From: Sarcophilus harrisii
Lineage: Eukaryota; Chordata; Mammalia; Dasyuromorphia; Dasyuridae
NCBI RefSeq assembly: GCF_902635505.1
Contig: NC_045430.1
Span: 1,676,677-1,740,676 of the forward strand
Length of the DNA stretch: 64,000 nucleotides
Direction of reading: 5' to 3'
Shown: piece by piece, positions 43,415 to 55,400 of the stretch
How positions within the stretch are numbered: position 1 is the first letter of the stretch
How the letters are laid out: each line of letters begins with the position of its first letter
The notes under the pieces: model-generated
Seen by the model: only the letters and a program-made list of their open reading frames with translations
The model's database searches: none
Told to the model about the DNA's origin: nothing
Translations under genes and position numbers: made by a program

Positions 43415-46400
43415 GTTCGGCCTTTTCCGGGACTGGGGCGGGCGGGGAGGCGGGTCCTGGGGGGGGGGGATCCGGGATGTTGAAAGAGGCCCAGGGCCCG
43501 GGGGGAGGGAGGCCGCCGGGAGGAGGGGCCCGCCGGGTGGGGGAGGGCGCCGCCGGGAGGGGAGGGGCGCCGCCGGGAGGGAGGGGCCCCCCGGGTGGGG
43601 AGGGGGCCCCCGGGGGGGCGCCGCCGGGTGGGGGAGGGGGCGCCGCCGGGAGGGGGGAGGGGAGCGCCACCTGGTGAACGACCGCCGGCTCCGCCTGCGC
43701 AATCTCCCTCCCCCAGGCAAGTCAAACGTGATGGACGCGCTGAGTTTCGTCATGGGAGAAAAGCCCAACAACCTGCGCGTGAAGACCGTCCAGGAGCTCA
43801 TCCACGGCGCCCATGTGGGCAGGCCCGTGGCGGCCAGCGCCAGCGTGAAGGCTGTGTATGTGGAGGAGGACGGCGGGGAGAAAACCTTTACCCGCATTAT
43901 CCGGGGTGCGTGGGGTCCCCCCCCTCCATCCCTCCTCCTGCCCCCCCCTCATCCCCCCCTCCCCTCCCCCCATCCCCCTCCTGCCCCTCCCCCTCCATCC
44001 CCCCTCCTGCCCCTCCCCCCTCCATCCCTCCTCCTGCCCCTCCCCCCTCCATCCTCCCTCTCCTCTCCGCCCCGGGCCTTCATCCTCTGGCATTTCCCGA
44101 GCCCCTCCTCTCTCCTGTCCCCAGGGCGGGGCCTCTTTTTTCTTCGGGTGGATCTCCCCGTAAACCCCCTCCTAATTTTTCTCCCCGGGGAAACCCTCCC
44201 TGTTCCATTTCCCCAATCTCGAACCCCTAACCCGGTAAAACCCTTAACCTTTCCCCACGCAAATTCTCCTTTAAACCCCGCCCATACCCTTAACCCCTCA
44301 TTTCCCTCCCAACACCCAAAAAATCCACGCCTAAACCAAACGCCAAAACGAACTTTAGAAATGGGTTCCCCATTAAATGGGTAAATAAAACCATTATAGA
44401 AACCCCCTTTTTTAACAACAAAATACTTTTGAAAAAACCTTTAATAATTTAGACGAACCCAAATTTTTTTCATTTTTGCTTTGCCTTTATTTTTTGAAGG
44501 AATCTAAAATATCCTTTAAAAAGTTCCCAACAATTCACCCTCATTAAACCGGAAAAATTACATAATTTCCAAAAGCCAAGAACTCCTATTTTCAAAGAAA
44601 TCTAAAAGGCGGTTTTGCCGGGAATTTGAAAATAAATGTAACCAGGAAAAATAAAACAACCTTGAACCAAAAAGATTAAAAACTCCAAAATGGGACATTT
44701 GTCTGAATTGGGAAACCTGCCCTGGGGAATCTCCGGCTGGGCAAACCACGGGAAGGGTGCACGGGTTCATGCGTGGGGAAAACCCCTTCTCAGGGGAACT
44801 CCTAAACCTCCCAAGGGCCCCCCTTCCCGGCCCCCGCCCCGTCCCCACCCCCTTTTAAAATCAAACCTTATTTCACCCCCATCCCCTTTTATTTGGGGTA
44901 CCATTCGGGCACGTTCTTTTCCTGGTTAATTTTTAAAAAAAGGCAATTGCCCTGCCATGGCCCATTTCTTTTAAGAAATTTTGTCAAAAGGCCCTTTTTG
45001 GTTGTTTTTAGGAAAACGGGGGGTCAGAAAGGAGGAGCTTTAATTTTAATGGAAAAAAGTCCCGGGGCACCAAGTTGGGGGTGGTGCGCGTTCTTGGGGA
45101 GAGGCCGGGGGTCCCAAAAACTTGTTTGGGTTCTCCTAGGTTGCTTCCCTCCCCCTCCCCACCCCCGTTCCCTCGGTTCCCCCCCTTCCCTTTGGGAAGG
45201 CCCTTCCAAGTTTCCCACTCCCGGTGGGAAAACCCTGGAAAGTTTGGGCACCCTCAAAACCCCCTTTTAACCAGCCCTTTCTAATCGCCCTTTTTTCCCT
45301 GCCCGGCATGGCACCAACCCCCTCACCTCCTGGTCCTTAGGGCTCCCTCCCTGGGTGGACTCGGAACCCCCCACTAAACACCCACGGAAAACCCCCCGCG
45401 CCATGGGACTCCAGAAAGCCGGGTCTGCCTCAGGCTCCTCGTTGCCCCTCCTTCCCAAGGGGATTTGAGGGCCCAGAGCACAGAGGAGGTACTTGGGAAG
45501 GGCTCCCTCTGGGAGCAGGAAGGCTTAGGCACGCAGCGGGCCCGTGGGCCAGTCTGAGGTGGACGTGGTCAGTGAATGGTCTTTGTGAGTAGTAGCTGGC
45601 TGCTTCTGGGCTAACTCACTTGAGAAGGGCCCATTACTGTGCCGGTTTCACAGATGAGGAAACTTGAGGCACACAAAGCTCCAGCTCACCCAGCTCCTAC
45701 ATGGCTGAGCTGGACTTGAAGTCTCCCTGACTCCAGGTGCAGCACACTCTGTGCCCTAGACCCCCTGGGAACAACAGAAACATCCAAGGTCATCTAAGTA
45801 GGAGCAGCATCCTGGAAGAGGGCCTGCCCCTGCCCCCTCCCTACCTCCTCTGCCTTCCCTGGTTTCTCCCTTCTGCAGGGAGCCTCCCACATCCCCCTCC
45901 CAAGCACCTGTGCTCTGCAGCCCCCAGCTTCTGCCAAGCTAGGGGACCAGCAGGTTGTTTGACCACGTATCCGGAGTCCTCCTGGCTTCTCCTTGCCTCC
46001 CTGATAAACTCGAGGACTGAGGCCGTTCCATGGGTGTCTGTCTTATTCAGATCTGATGCACCAAGTGCAGGCTCTTTTTGCCATATCTTTAGTATGTGAT
46101 AATTCTTGGCACCTGGTGATGCTTAAAAAATGCTTTCTGATTTGTTTCATTCTTCATTCATTCATGTAAAATACTGAAGACTAAGCCATCACTGTCCCTG
46201 CCCGTCCTGTACCTACATAGATCTAGCCTTAGCTAGATCTCTTTTCTTACTGGATCAGGTCCATGACTTGTGAGATTTCTTTGGATCCCAAATACCATTA
46301 AGCAGTCAGTTAACTATCCCTACCTTTGTCTCATCCACAAATTTAAGAATTACATTATCAATGTTTTCATTCAAGTTGTGGATAAAACTGTTGGATACCC

Positions 46401-49400
46401 CAGCAACTACTGTAGAATGAATCCTGGGAATCCTCTAAGGCATTTTTCAAGGTTGACACTATTTCAGGTGCCACACAGGGGTCCCCACTGTTTTTAGGTT
46501 CTAGGATGCCTACTTTACACATCAGAGAACTTGAGTGGTGAACTGGGAGCTAGCTCAACCACACCAAAAGCTGTGGGCTGAAGTGAAAGCTCTCCTGTTG
46601 AAATGCCTTCTCTATGAATGCCTTCATTAGCAAGTGAGGGAAAGAACAGACTAAAAACCAAAACCACAGCAGATCAACCACAAAGTAGCAATTCTGGAAA
46701 TCAAATCATATGTTAACAAATTAACTGATAAAAGTAGAAGCTATTTGGGGGGGGGGGGCAAAGACTACTGAAATATCTAAAATGATCAATGAAAGAAAAA
46801 TGAAATAGGAAAATTCATTTTAAAAAATTAAAAGGAAGTAAAGGAAATAAGCCAGTTATTTTTTGCTAAGTAACATGCCAACAAATCTGATGTCTGAGTT
46901 TTTATAAAAATAGAAAATACTCAGAATAGGAGAATAGTTGTTTAAATAACTTGTCATCAGAAAAGAGACTGAATGAACCTCACATGAGTTCCTGAAACAA
47001 AACTCCAGCATCACAGGAATATGCATGTTAAAGCCAGTCCATTCCAAAATTACATAAGTTGCCTGCAAAAAAAAAAAAAAGGTTCCTTCCCAAATGCTCC
47101 GAATGTAGATACACTGGAGACTTGAGACCAAAGTCAGGGAGAGAGAAATAATACGATAAACCAATCTCCCTAATAAAACATTGATTCACAATGATGGACA
47201 GAAGCAGCTACACCCAAGGAAAGAACACTGTGAAATGAATGTAAACTGCATTTTTGTTTTTCTTCCTGGGTTATTTCTACCTTCTAAATCCAATTCTCCC
47301 TGTGCAACAAGAGAACTGTTCGGTTCTGCACACATACATTGTATCTAGGATATACTGTGACATATTTAAGATGTATAGGACTGCTTGCCATCTGGGGGTG
47401 GAGGGAGGGAGGGGAAAAATCGGAACAGAAGTGAGTGCAAGGGATAATGTTGTAAAAAATTACTCTGGCATGGGTTCTGTCAATAAAAAGTTATAATTAT
47501 TTTTAAAAAATAAATAAAACATTGAGTCAAATTATCATCACTTAGGCTATAACAACTTTTTTTTTTTTTTTTTTGGCTGAGGCAGTTGGGGTTAAGTGAC
47601 TTGCCCAGGGTCACATAGCTAGGAAGTATTGTGTCTGAGCTTAGATTTGAACACAGGTCCTTCTGACTTCAGGGCTACACCAACTAGCTGCCCCTTATAA
47701 CAACAAATTAAAATAACTATGCATTACAACCCAGTTGGATTTATGCCAGGAATATAGGATTGGTTCAGTGTAGGAAATCATGCAAACATCATAGACCATG
47801 TTAACAAAAATTATGAGAACTGCATGATTAAATCAGTAAGTGCTAAAAATCCTTTAGGCAAAACCTAATAATGTCTTCTATTCAAAATACTCAAAAGCAT
47901 AGGAATAAGTGGACTTTTTCTTAATATAGTAACTCATAATAATAGCCATACCTAGCATTCATGTGATGCTTATGATGTGCCAGGCATTATACTTAACACT
48001 TCACAAATATGGTCTCATTATATCCTCACAATAACCTTGGGAGATGATTGTTAAATTATCTCCATTTTACAGGTGAGGAACCTGAGACAGACAGGTGAAG
48101 TGACTTGTCTTGGGCTACCCAGCTAGGAAGTGTGTGAGGCTGGATTTAAATTCAGGTGTTCCTGACTCCGAGCTTAGTGTTTCATACACTGTGCCACAGA
48201 ATTTCAAACTGAGAGCAAACTATGTTGATAACACAAAAAGGTTGGCAGCCTTTCTAATAATAAAATTAAGTTGAAGCCAGAATGTCCATTATCACTGCAA
48301 TGTTTAGCCGGGTGGGAGAAATGCTCCCTGGGGCATTACAATAAGAAAAAGAAAATGAGAATAAAGAGAACAAAAAAATTGACATTTTGCAGGGGATTGG
48401 ATGGTCTGGATCAAGGGGACCCTCGAGTCAACTAAAAATTAATTGGAATGATAAATTTAGCAAAGCTGCGGAAAGTAGGGAAAATGCACGGGGGGTCATG
48501 GCCTTTGTGAACATTCCTTGGACTCCAGCAAAGAGCGGAGTTCCATTCCAAAGTAGGCTGAGATTCCCCCCAGCATTGCATGGGGAGGCCTGCCGAGCCG
48601 GGGTCAGCTGGATGACAGTCCTCCACAAAGTAACTTACTGATTTCTCCTAACGATTTTACAGGCTCGCACCTCTCTGCTTATCAAAGGGTGATTTGATAA
48701 AACTAGAAGCAATAATAACAGAATCCATTTGGAGGAATATGAATTCCTCCCTCTGTGACCCTGGGCAGGCCATCTCCCTGCTAACCTGCTTGGGTTTATT
48801 CATCTGTGAAGTGGGGAGAACGGCCCCTCTCTCCCAGCATATTTGTGAGGAGATGCCTAAGTGGAAGCTGTTGCCATGATCCACCTGGCTTTGGAAAAGC
48901 CAGCATTTTGCCCCCTGAGCCCACCTGCTGCTGCCCTAGGCCATCATTTGCATATTCAGAGATGCTCAGCACAAGGCTCTTTGTGTGGCCCCTGGCAGTC
49001 GGTGGATCTTGGCCTCCAGGCCTCACTGTGTGGTCACAGGTCCTTTGGCAGCTTTGTCCACATGTGGACCCTGTGCCCTTTTCCAGGCTTTCTTTGCCTC
49101 TAGATAGTCTCTGGTTTTTTAAAAAATAGTATTTAATTTTTTTCCCAATTGCATCTGGAGATAGTTCTCCCTCTTTCCCTCCTTTTCTCCCTCTGCCTTT
49201 TCTCCCTCCCCAAGACTGCAAGCAATCTGATATGTAAATTATGTAAACATATTTTTATATTAGTCATGTTGTGAAAGAAGAATCAGAAAAGGGAAAAAAA
49301 CTAAGAGAAAAAATGGGGGAAGGGGGAGTGAGAATAGTCTGCTCTGACCTGCATTCAGACTCCTTGGTTCTTTCTCTGAATATGGATGGCATTTTCTCTC

Positions 49401-52400
49401 ATCTTTTGCAATTGTCTTGGATCATTGATTGCCGGCATGGTTGGTTATTGCAGCGTTGCTGTTGCTGTGTATCATGTTCTCCCAATTGCTCACTTCACTT
49501 AGCATCAGTTCGTGGAAGCCTTTGTGGAAGCGTGCTGTTCCTCACTCCTCACCCAACAGTGTTCCACCAAAGTCACATATCCAGCTTTGCATCTGCTCCT
49601 CACTTGATGGGCAGCCCTTTGTTTCCAATTCTTTGTCACCCCAAAAAGAGCCGTTCTAATAAATTTGTGCATGTGGGTCCATTCCTAGACCTGGGCTAGA
49701 GACCTGGCAATGGTACAGCTGGATCGGCACAGTTTGAGTGTCCTTGGGGTCTGCTTCCATGGTGCTCTCTGGGGCGCTTGGGCCACAAATGGCCTCTTTA
49801 TCGGATGGGTTACGATGCTGGTTTGCCAGGATGCCATTGCCCATGTGGGAGATGCTGGAGAGCCAGAGCCACGAGGACATTGGACTTTCCTTTCAATACT
49901 GCCCTGGCCAATTTGTGGCGGTGATCCCTACACTGCCTCCTGCCACCTTTCCCCCAGCCTGGGCTTGGGCCTTTTCCTTTGCTCCTTTGGTACAAGCGGC
50001 AGCCCCCCACCCCATATCAGAAAGGACTAGATGCTTTGTCTCTGAGTGATAGCTTCCTTCCCTATTACTGTCTTGTGACTCTTAGCATGGTGCCTGGTAG
50101 GTGCTTATGAAGTATTTGTTAATTAACTGATGACCCTGGGGGGAAGTATGAGGGGAGGGTCCCTCTTCTTTTGCTGGAGGCTCTGGAGACCCACATAGGG
50201 GTTTTCTTTCTCAGGGATCATTGACTAGCACCCCAGCTCATTTATTTCCCTGATATACAGCTGGCTTTCTTATAATGCTAAGCACTTTGTGAATATTATC
50301 GCAGTTGACCTTTCCAATAATCCTAGGAAGGAGGTGCTATTATTGCTATTTTTACAGATGTCAAAGATAAATGTGGAAACAAACATACAACTCCCTCCCT
50401 TAGCACCTGGGAGCAAAGGAGTATGATAGTACTGGAGATAAGCCTGTCTCTAGCCAGGGCAGGGAGATGGGCTGCCAGCTCCACTGAGATCTTCCATGGC
50501 AGGGATATGGCTAATAATTGCTGGGACTCTTCTCTCCACAACACTCTTTGTATCCCGCCTCCCTCCACCCTCCCTCAATACCCAAGGTCTCTTAAGTCTT
50601 AATCTGAAGCTTCCTCAGAGTCTTCTTTTTTTTTTTTTTTCTTGACTATCAGCTTTTTTTTTTTTTTAAATTTACAAGATATATGCATGGGTAACTTTAC
50701 AGCATTAACAATTGCCAAACCTCTTGTTCCAATTTTTCACCTCTTACCCCCCACCCCTTCCCCCAGATGGCAGGATGACCAGTAGATGTTAAGTACATTA
50801 AAATATAAATTAGATACACAATAAGTATACATGACCAAACCGTTATTTTGCTGTACAAAAAGAATCAGACTCTGAAATATTGTACAATTAGCTTGTGAAG
50901 GAAATCAAAAATGCAGGTGTGCATAAATATAGGGATTGGGAATTCAATGTAATGGTTTTTAGTCATCTCCCAGAGTTCTTTTTCTGGGCATAGCTGGTTC
51001 AGTTCATTACTGCTCCATTGGAAATGATTTGGTTGATCTCGTTGCTGAGGATGGCCAGGTCCATCAGAACTGGTCATCATATAGTATTGTAGTTGAAGTA
51101 TATAATGATCTCCTGGTCCTGCTCATTTCACTCAGCATCAGTTCGTGTAAGTCTCTCCAGGCCTTTCTGAAATCATCCTGTTGGTCATTTCTTACAGAAC
51201 AATAATATTCCATAATATTCATATACCACAATTTATTCAGCCATTCTCCAACTGATGGACATCCATTCAGTTTCCAGTTTCTAGCCACTACAAAGAGGGC
51301 TGCCACAAACATTCGTGCACATACAGGTCCCTTTCCCTTCTTTATAATCTCTTTGGGATATAATCCCAGTAGTAACACTGCTGGATCAAAGGGTATGCAC
51401 AGTTTGATAACTTTTTGAGCATAGTTCCAAACTACTCTCCAGAATGGTTGGATTCGTTCACAACTCCACCAACAATGCATCAATGTCCCAGTTTTCCCGC
51501 ATCCCCTCCAACAATCATCATTATTTTTTCCTGTCATCTTAGCCAATCTGACAGGTGTGTAGTGGTATCTTAGAGTTGTCTTAATTTGCATTTCTCTGAT
51601 TAATAATGACTTGGAGCATCTTTTCATATGACTAGAAATAGTTTCAATTTCTTCATCTGAGAATTGTCTGTTCATATCCTTTGACCATTTTTCAATTGGA
51701 GAATGGCTTGATTTTTTATAAATTAGAGTTAATTCTTTATATATTTTGGAAATGAGGCCTTTATCAGAACCTTTGACTGTAAAAATATTTTCCCAGTTTA
51801 TTGCTTCCCTTCTAATCTTGTCTGCATTAGTTTTGTTTGTACAAAAACTTTTCAGTTTGGTATAATCGAAATTTTCTATTTTGTGATCAGTAATGATCTC
51901 TAGTTCTTCTTTGGTCCTAAAGACCTTCCCTTTCCACAGGTCTGAGAGGCAAACTATCCTGTGTTCCTCTAATTTATTAATAATTTCATTCTTTATGCCT
52001 AGGTCATGAACCCATTTTGACCTTATCTTGGTGTACAGTGTTAAGTGTGGATCAATGCCTAGTTCTCAGAGTCTTCTTAATCACAGCCTCTCCCACCTCT
52101 TGTCCAGACTCTCCTCTCCTGCCTGTGACCCTCTTTGGATGGCATCATTCCTTGCCTCCAAAATGGGGCCACAACCTAGTGAATCCCCTCGTGCTGGCAC
52201 TGAAGGGCCTCCCCCTTCAGCCTCCATCCCAGGTTGGACCCCTTTCTTCTCCCTTTATCTCTGGAGCTTCCTTTTGTCCTTCAAGGTCCTATAGTACCTT
52301 TCCTGGTGATTTGGGAACTAGCTCTTTCCCCTTAAAGCCTAAGCCCATGAGGGCTGGTTCCCAGGAAGGGCTTAATCAGTGCAATGTGAATAATGTGAGC

Positions 52401-55400
52401 TTCTGGAGGCTTGTTTTGGGAGGCACCTGGGCCCTGTCGAGTCCCAGGCATACTTCTTGCAGGGCAAGATTGGGGGGAGAGGGAATGGGGAAAGGTGCTG
52501 GGGGTAGGGAGGCAGGGAGGAGAAGGGTGATAGTGACTCAGGAGTCATGAAAGATGCTGGTGGGGTGAATCAGAAAGGAGCATGGGAGGGGAGGAGAGGG
52601 GAGTGATGAGGAGTCAGCGCCTCTCAGGCTTAGGGGGAGACCAGACAGGAGGGGTCAACCATGGAGGGAGGGCTGGAGGGGTATATGGCCTACCAGTGTC
52701 CAGGCTCCCTAAGGTCTCCTCTGGTTTTGCCCCAATCAGGCCGACCGCTACCAGGTCCTCCTCGAGGAACTGAAAGAGAAGAAGATACAGCTGCAGCTTT
52801 TTCAGCTTTACCACAATGAGAAAAAAATTCATTTTCTGACCGGTGAACTAGATGAAATGAACAGGCAATTGGCTCTCACAAAAGACTCCGTCTCTGCTGA
52901 TGAAAACATTGTGAAAAACAAGAAGAAGGACCTTGGAAAGTTAACCAGAGAACTTCAGCAAATGGAAAAGGAGATGAAGTGAGTTGTTTAGTTTAAAAAG
53001 AGGTGGGTTTAAAGTAAGTAGAATTGGAGTTGTCGGTCCCTTGAAATCTGAAATTCTTGACTTCCCCCAACCCTGTCAGGGAGATAGATGATGTGTTCTT
53101 CTCCTGCCTGTTGACCTAGAGGGAATTGGAGATGTGAAGGATGTGCCCAGGGTCTCATAACTCACACAAATACAACAGCCTTGTTGTGAAAACCCACATG
53201 ATCCTCACCTTGCCAGTGACCCTCTGGAGTAAGCAGGCAAGTGTCATCTCTCTTCCCAGGGCTCTGGAGGCAGTGTTGAATCAGAAGAGGCCCCAGTACA
53301 TCAAGGCCAAGGAGAATACTTCACATCATCTCAAGAAGCTGGAGATGGCCAAGAAGTCCATCAAGGTCAGTGAGAAGCAGTGCACCAAGCAAGAAGATGA
53401 TATCCAAGCCCTGGAAAAAGAGCTGCAAGAATTAGACGGGAGCTGGAAGAATTTTGAGAAGCAGATTGAAGAAGAGAAGCTGCGTCGTGGTAGGGACATC
53501 GAGCTGGAAGCCAGTCAGGTGAGAATCCAGCCTCCTGAAGCCTCCCCGTTAGGCTCTCTGGGGTTTGCTGTGGGGGAGAAGAATTGGGTGAAGATCCAGA
53601 GGGAACCAACAGCCTTTGTTTCTAATATTTTTTGCCCAGCGGTACTTAGTAATTAATTTTAAAGCTTCATCTTTCCATTTATAGGAATACTGACTTTGGA
53701 GTCTCTTTCAGCCTCATGTGTAATGTGAGGTGATGAGGAGGTATTTTAGGTTCCCTGCAGCTTGGAAGTGCTACGTTGCTTGGTGGTTGTTCTTTGTTCT
53801 TGAAGAGGACCAAAATACGGTATCACTATGCTAGAGCTGAGTTACAGCATGTCCAACTGTGGCTGATCAGACCAATACAAGCTCGGAGTGCTCTGCCGCA
53901 GGTCGGACACAAATAGTCCCTATGAACATTTGAGGTGACGTCTCTAACTGCACATCTCGCGTTTCTTCTGAGCTACTGCAATTCTGCTTTTCTCAAAGAG
54001 CACAGTACCTTCTCTGATGAGGGCACGCCATGCTTCAGTCCTATGCTTGTGTCTCTCATGTCATACAATCAGTTCTAAAGAGATCCCTTGAGAGTGTCCT
54101 TCTATCGCCTTTTCTGACCACCTTGTGAGTGCCGGACATGTTCTCCATAAAATATTTTTTATGTCCTATGAACCTACAATGATTGACTAGTGCCATTTGG
54201 TGGTCTTTCAAGATCTGAAAATTATATTAATAGGATTTACTTTTGTGGCCAGAGGATGTTTTCCAAAGAGTTAATTTCTTATTCTTCACTTTAATTTCTC
54301 TGCTCACAAATGTAAAGAAAAATTTTCTCAAAGCTACGTGACAGTATAGAAACTTAGATGACTGTTTAAATGACAGAAAGAGGATGAATTAAAAATAGCC
54401 CCAAATTTGATATTATTACTTGCTCGTTTACATGAATAATTTTAAAATTTTTGCATGCAAATTTATTTTTTAACATTATTTTGTGTGTAATATTCCATAA
54501 TGTGTAATATGTTTAAATGCCTAAATGATCATGCATACAATATTTGGAGATTCTCTCTCTGTATATAAGTATTTGTATTTGAGGGCAACTAGATGTTACA
54601 GAGAATAGAATACTGGGCCTGGAATCAGGAAGACTCATCTTCCTGAATTCAAATCTGGCCTTACATATTTCCTAGCTATGTGACCCTACCCTTGTCACTT
54701 AGCTTTGTTTGCCTCAATTTCCTTCTTTGTAAAATGAACTGGAGAAGGAAATGGCAAACCCCTCTAGTATCTTGGCCAGGAAAACCCCAAATGTGGGGTT
54801 ATGAAGAATTGAACACAGATTGAAAGGACTGGACAACAACCACAGATTATTCAGCTACACATACACAAAGAACTTCAGAGCTCTGGGTTGAATCTAATTT
54901 TGCAAAACATTTTTCACTCCCCAAGGTCACATGGGAAGAGTTTGGCCCATCTTGTTTTTGGAGCACATTGCTAAAAACTTGAAAATTTTGTTTTGAATAA
55001 CTGCAAGCTATCTGAGCTGAGCTGTTGTAAAACCTGAAGCATTCATTTTATATCTGCATTATTTCATTGGACAAAAGTTGCCAACAATTACAGAACCTGT
55101 ATACGATCTTTATTTTTCAGTAATATTAATTATCTGCTGGAAAAAGTTGTTATGCTTTGAGAATTTCCTGTTCTTTCTCTCACTGAGTGAGGCATGTCTG
55201 GGTGCTCTTTATCCAGCTGGATCAGTACAAGGAACTTAAGGAACAAGTGATCAAGAAGGTGGCGACTATGACGCAGCAGCTGGAAAAGCTGCAGTGGGAG
55301 CAGAGGGCAGATGAGGAGAGACAGGCCTTTGGGGACAGGCGGCGAACAGAAGTTCAGGTAGGCCGCATCCTCAGTGTGACACTGTGACCTTGATGCCAGC

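Larger units (their letters stand above)
42840..43730. promoter_or_regulatory. Bidirectional CpG-island promoter of RIBC2 and SMC1B
   Basis: CpG-dense sequence holds both start codons (42965 minus, 43312 plus), 346 bp apart. No TATA box is evident. GGGGCGG/CCCCGCC boxes occur nearby. A head-to-head arrangement with a shared promoter is known for this gene pair in mammals and fits testis/meiotic co-expression. Confidence 0.8.
46600..48400 (+). mobile_element. Old L1 ORF2 relic, host of nested insertions
   Basis: Broken reverse-transcriptase text: [12 protein letters not shown] and [14 protein letters not shown] around 47720-47935, then KLRANYVDN near 48205. The relic is split by a younger L1 3' fragment (47189-47512), a WSINE1-like SINE (47557-47695) and a MIR-like SINE (about 47945-48190). 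Boundaries at both ends are uncertain. Confidence 0.7.

Noticed and set aside
42477-43670. 397-codon minus-strand open frame treated as a single protein
   Set aside because: Only 42843-42965 matches RIBC2; the rest is minisatellite and CpG-island readthrough on both sides.
44491-44660. Faint similarity to the missing SMC1B FFEEIS exon (for example TTTTTTGAAGGAATC near 44491 and TTTTCAAAGAAATC near 44590)
   Set aside because: Two mutually exclusive placements look equally good, neither stays in frame, and the sequence is AT-rich and of doubtful quality. Chance similarity is likely.
48387-48641. 84-codon open frame in an SMC1B intron
   Set aside because: No similarity to SMC1B or another family; likely chance or old repeat.
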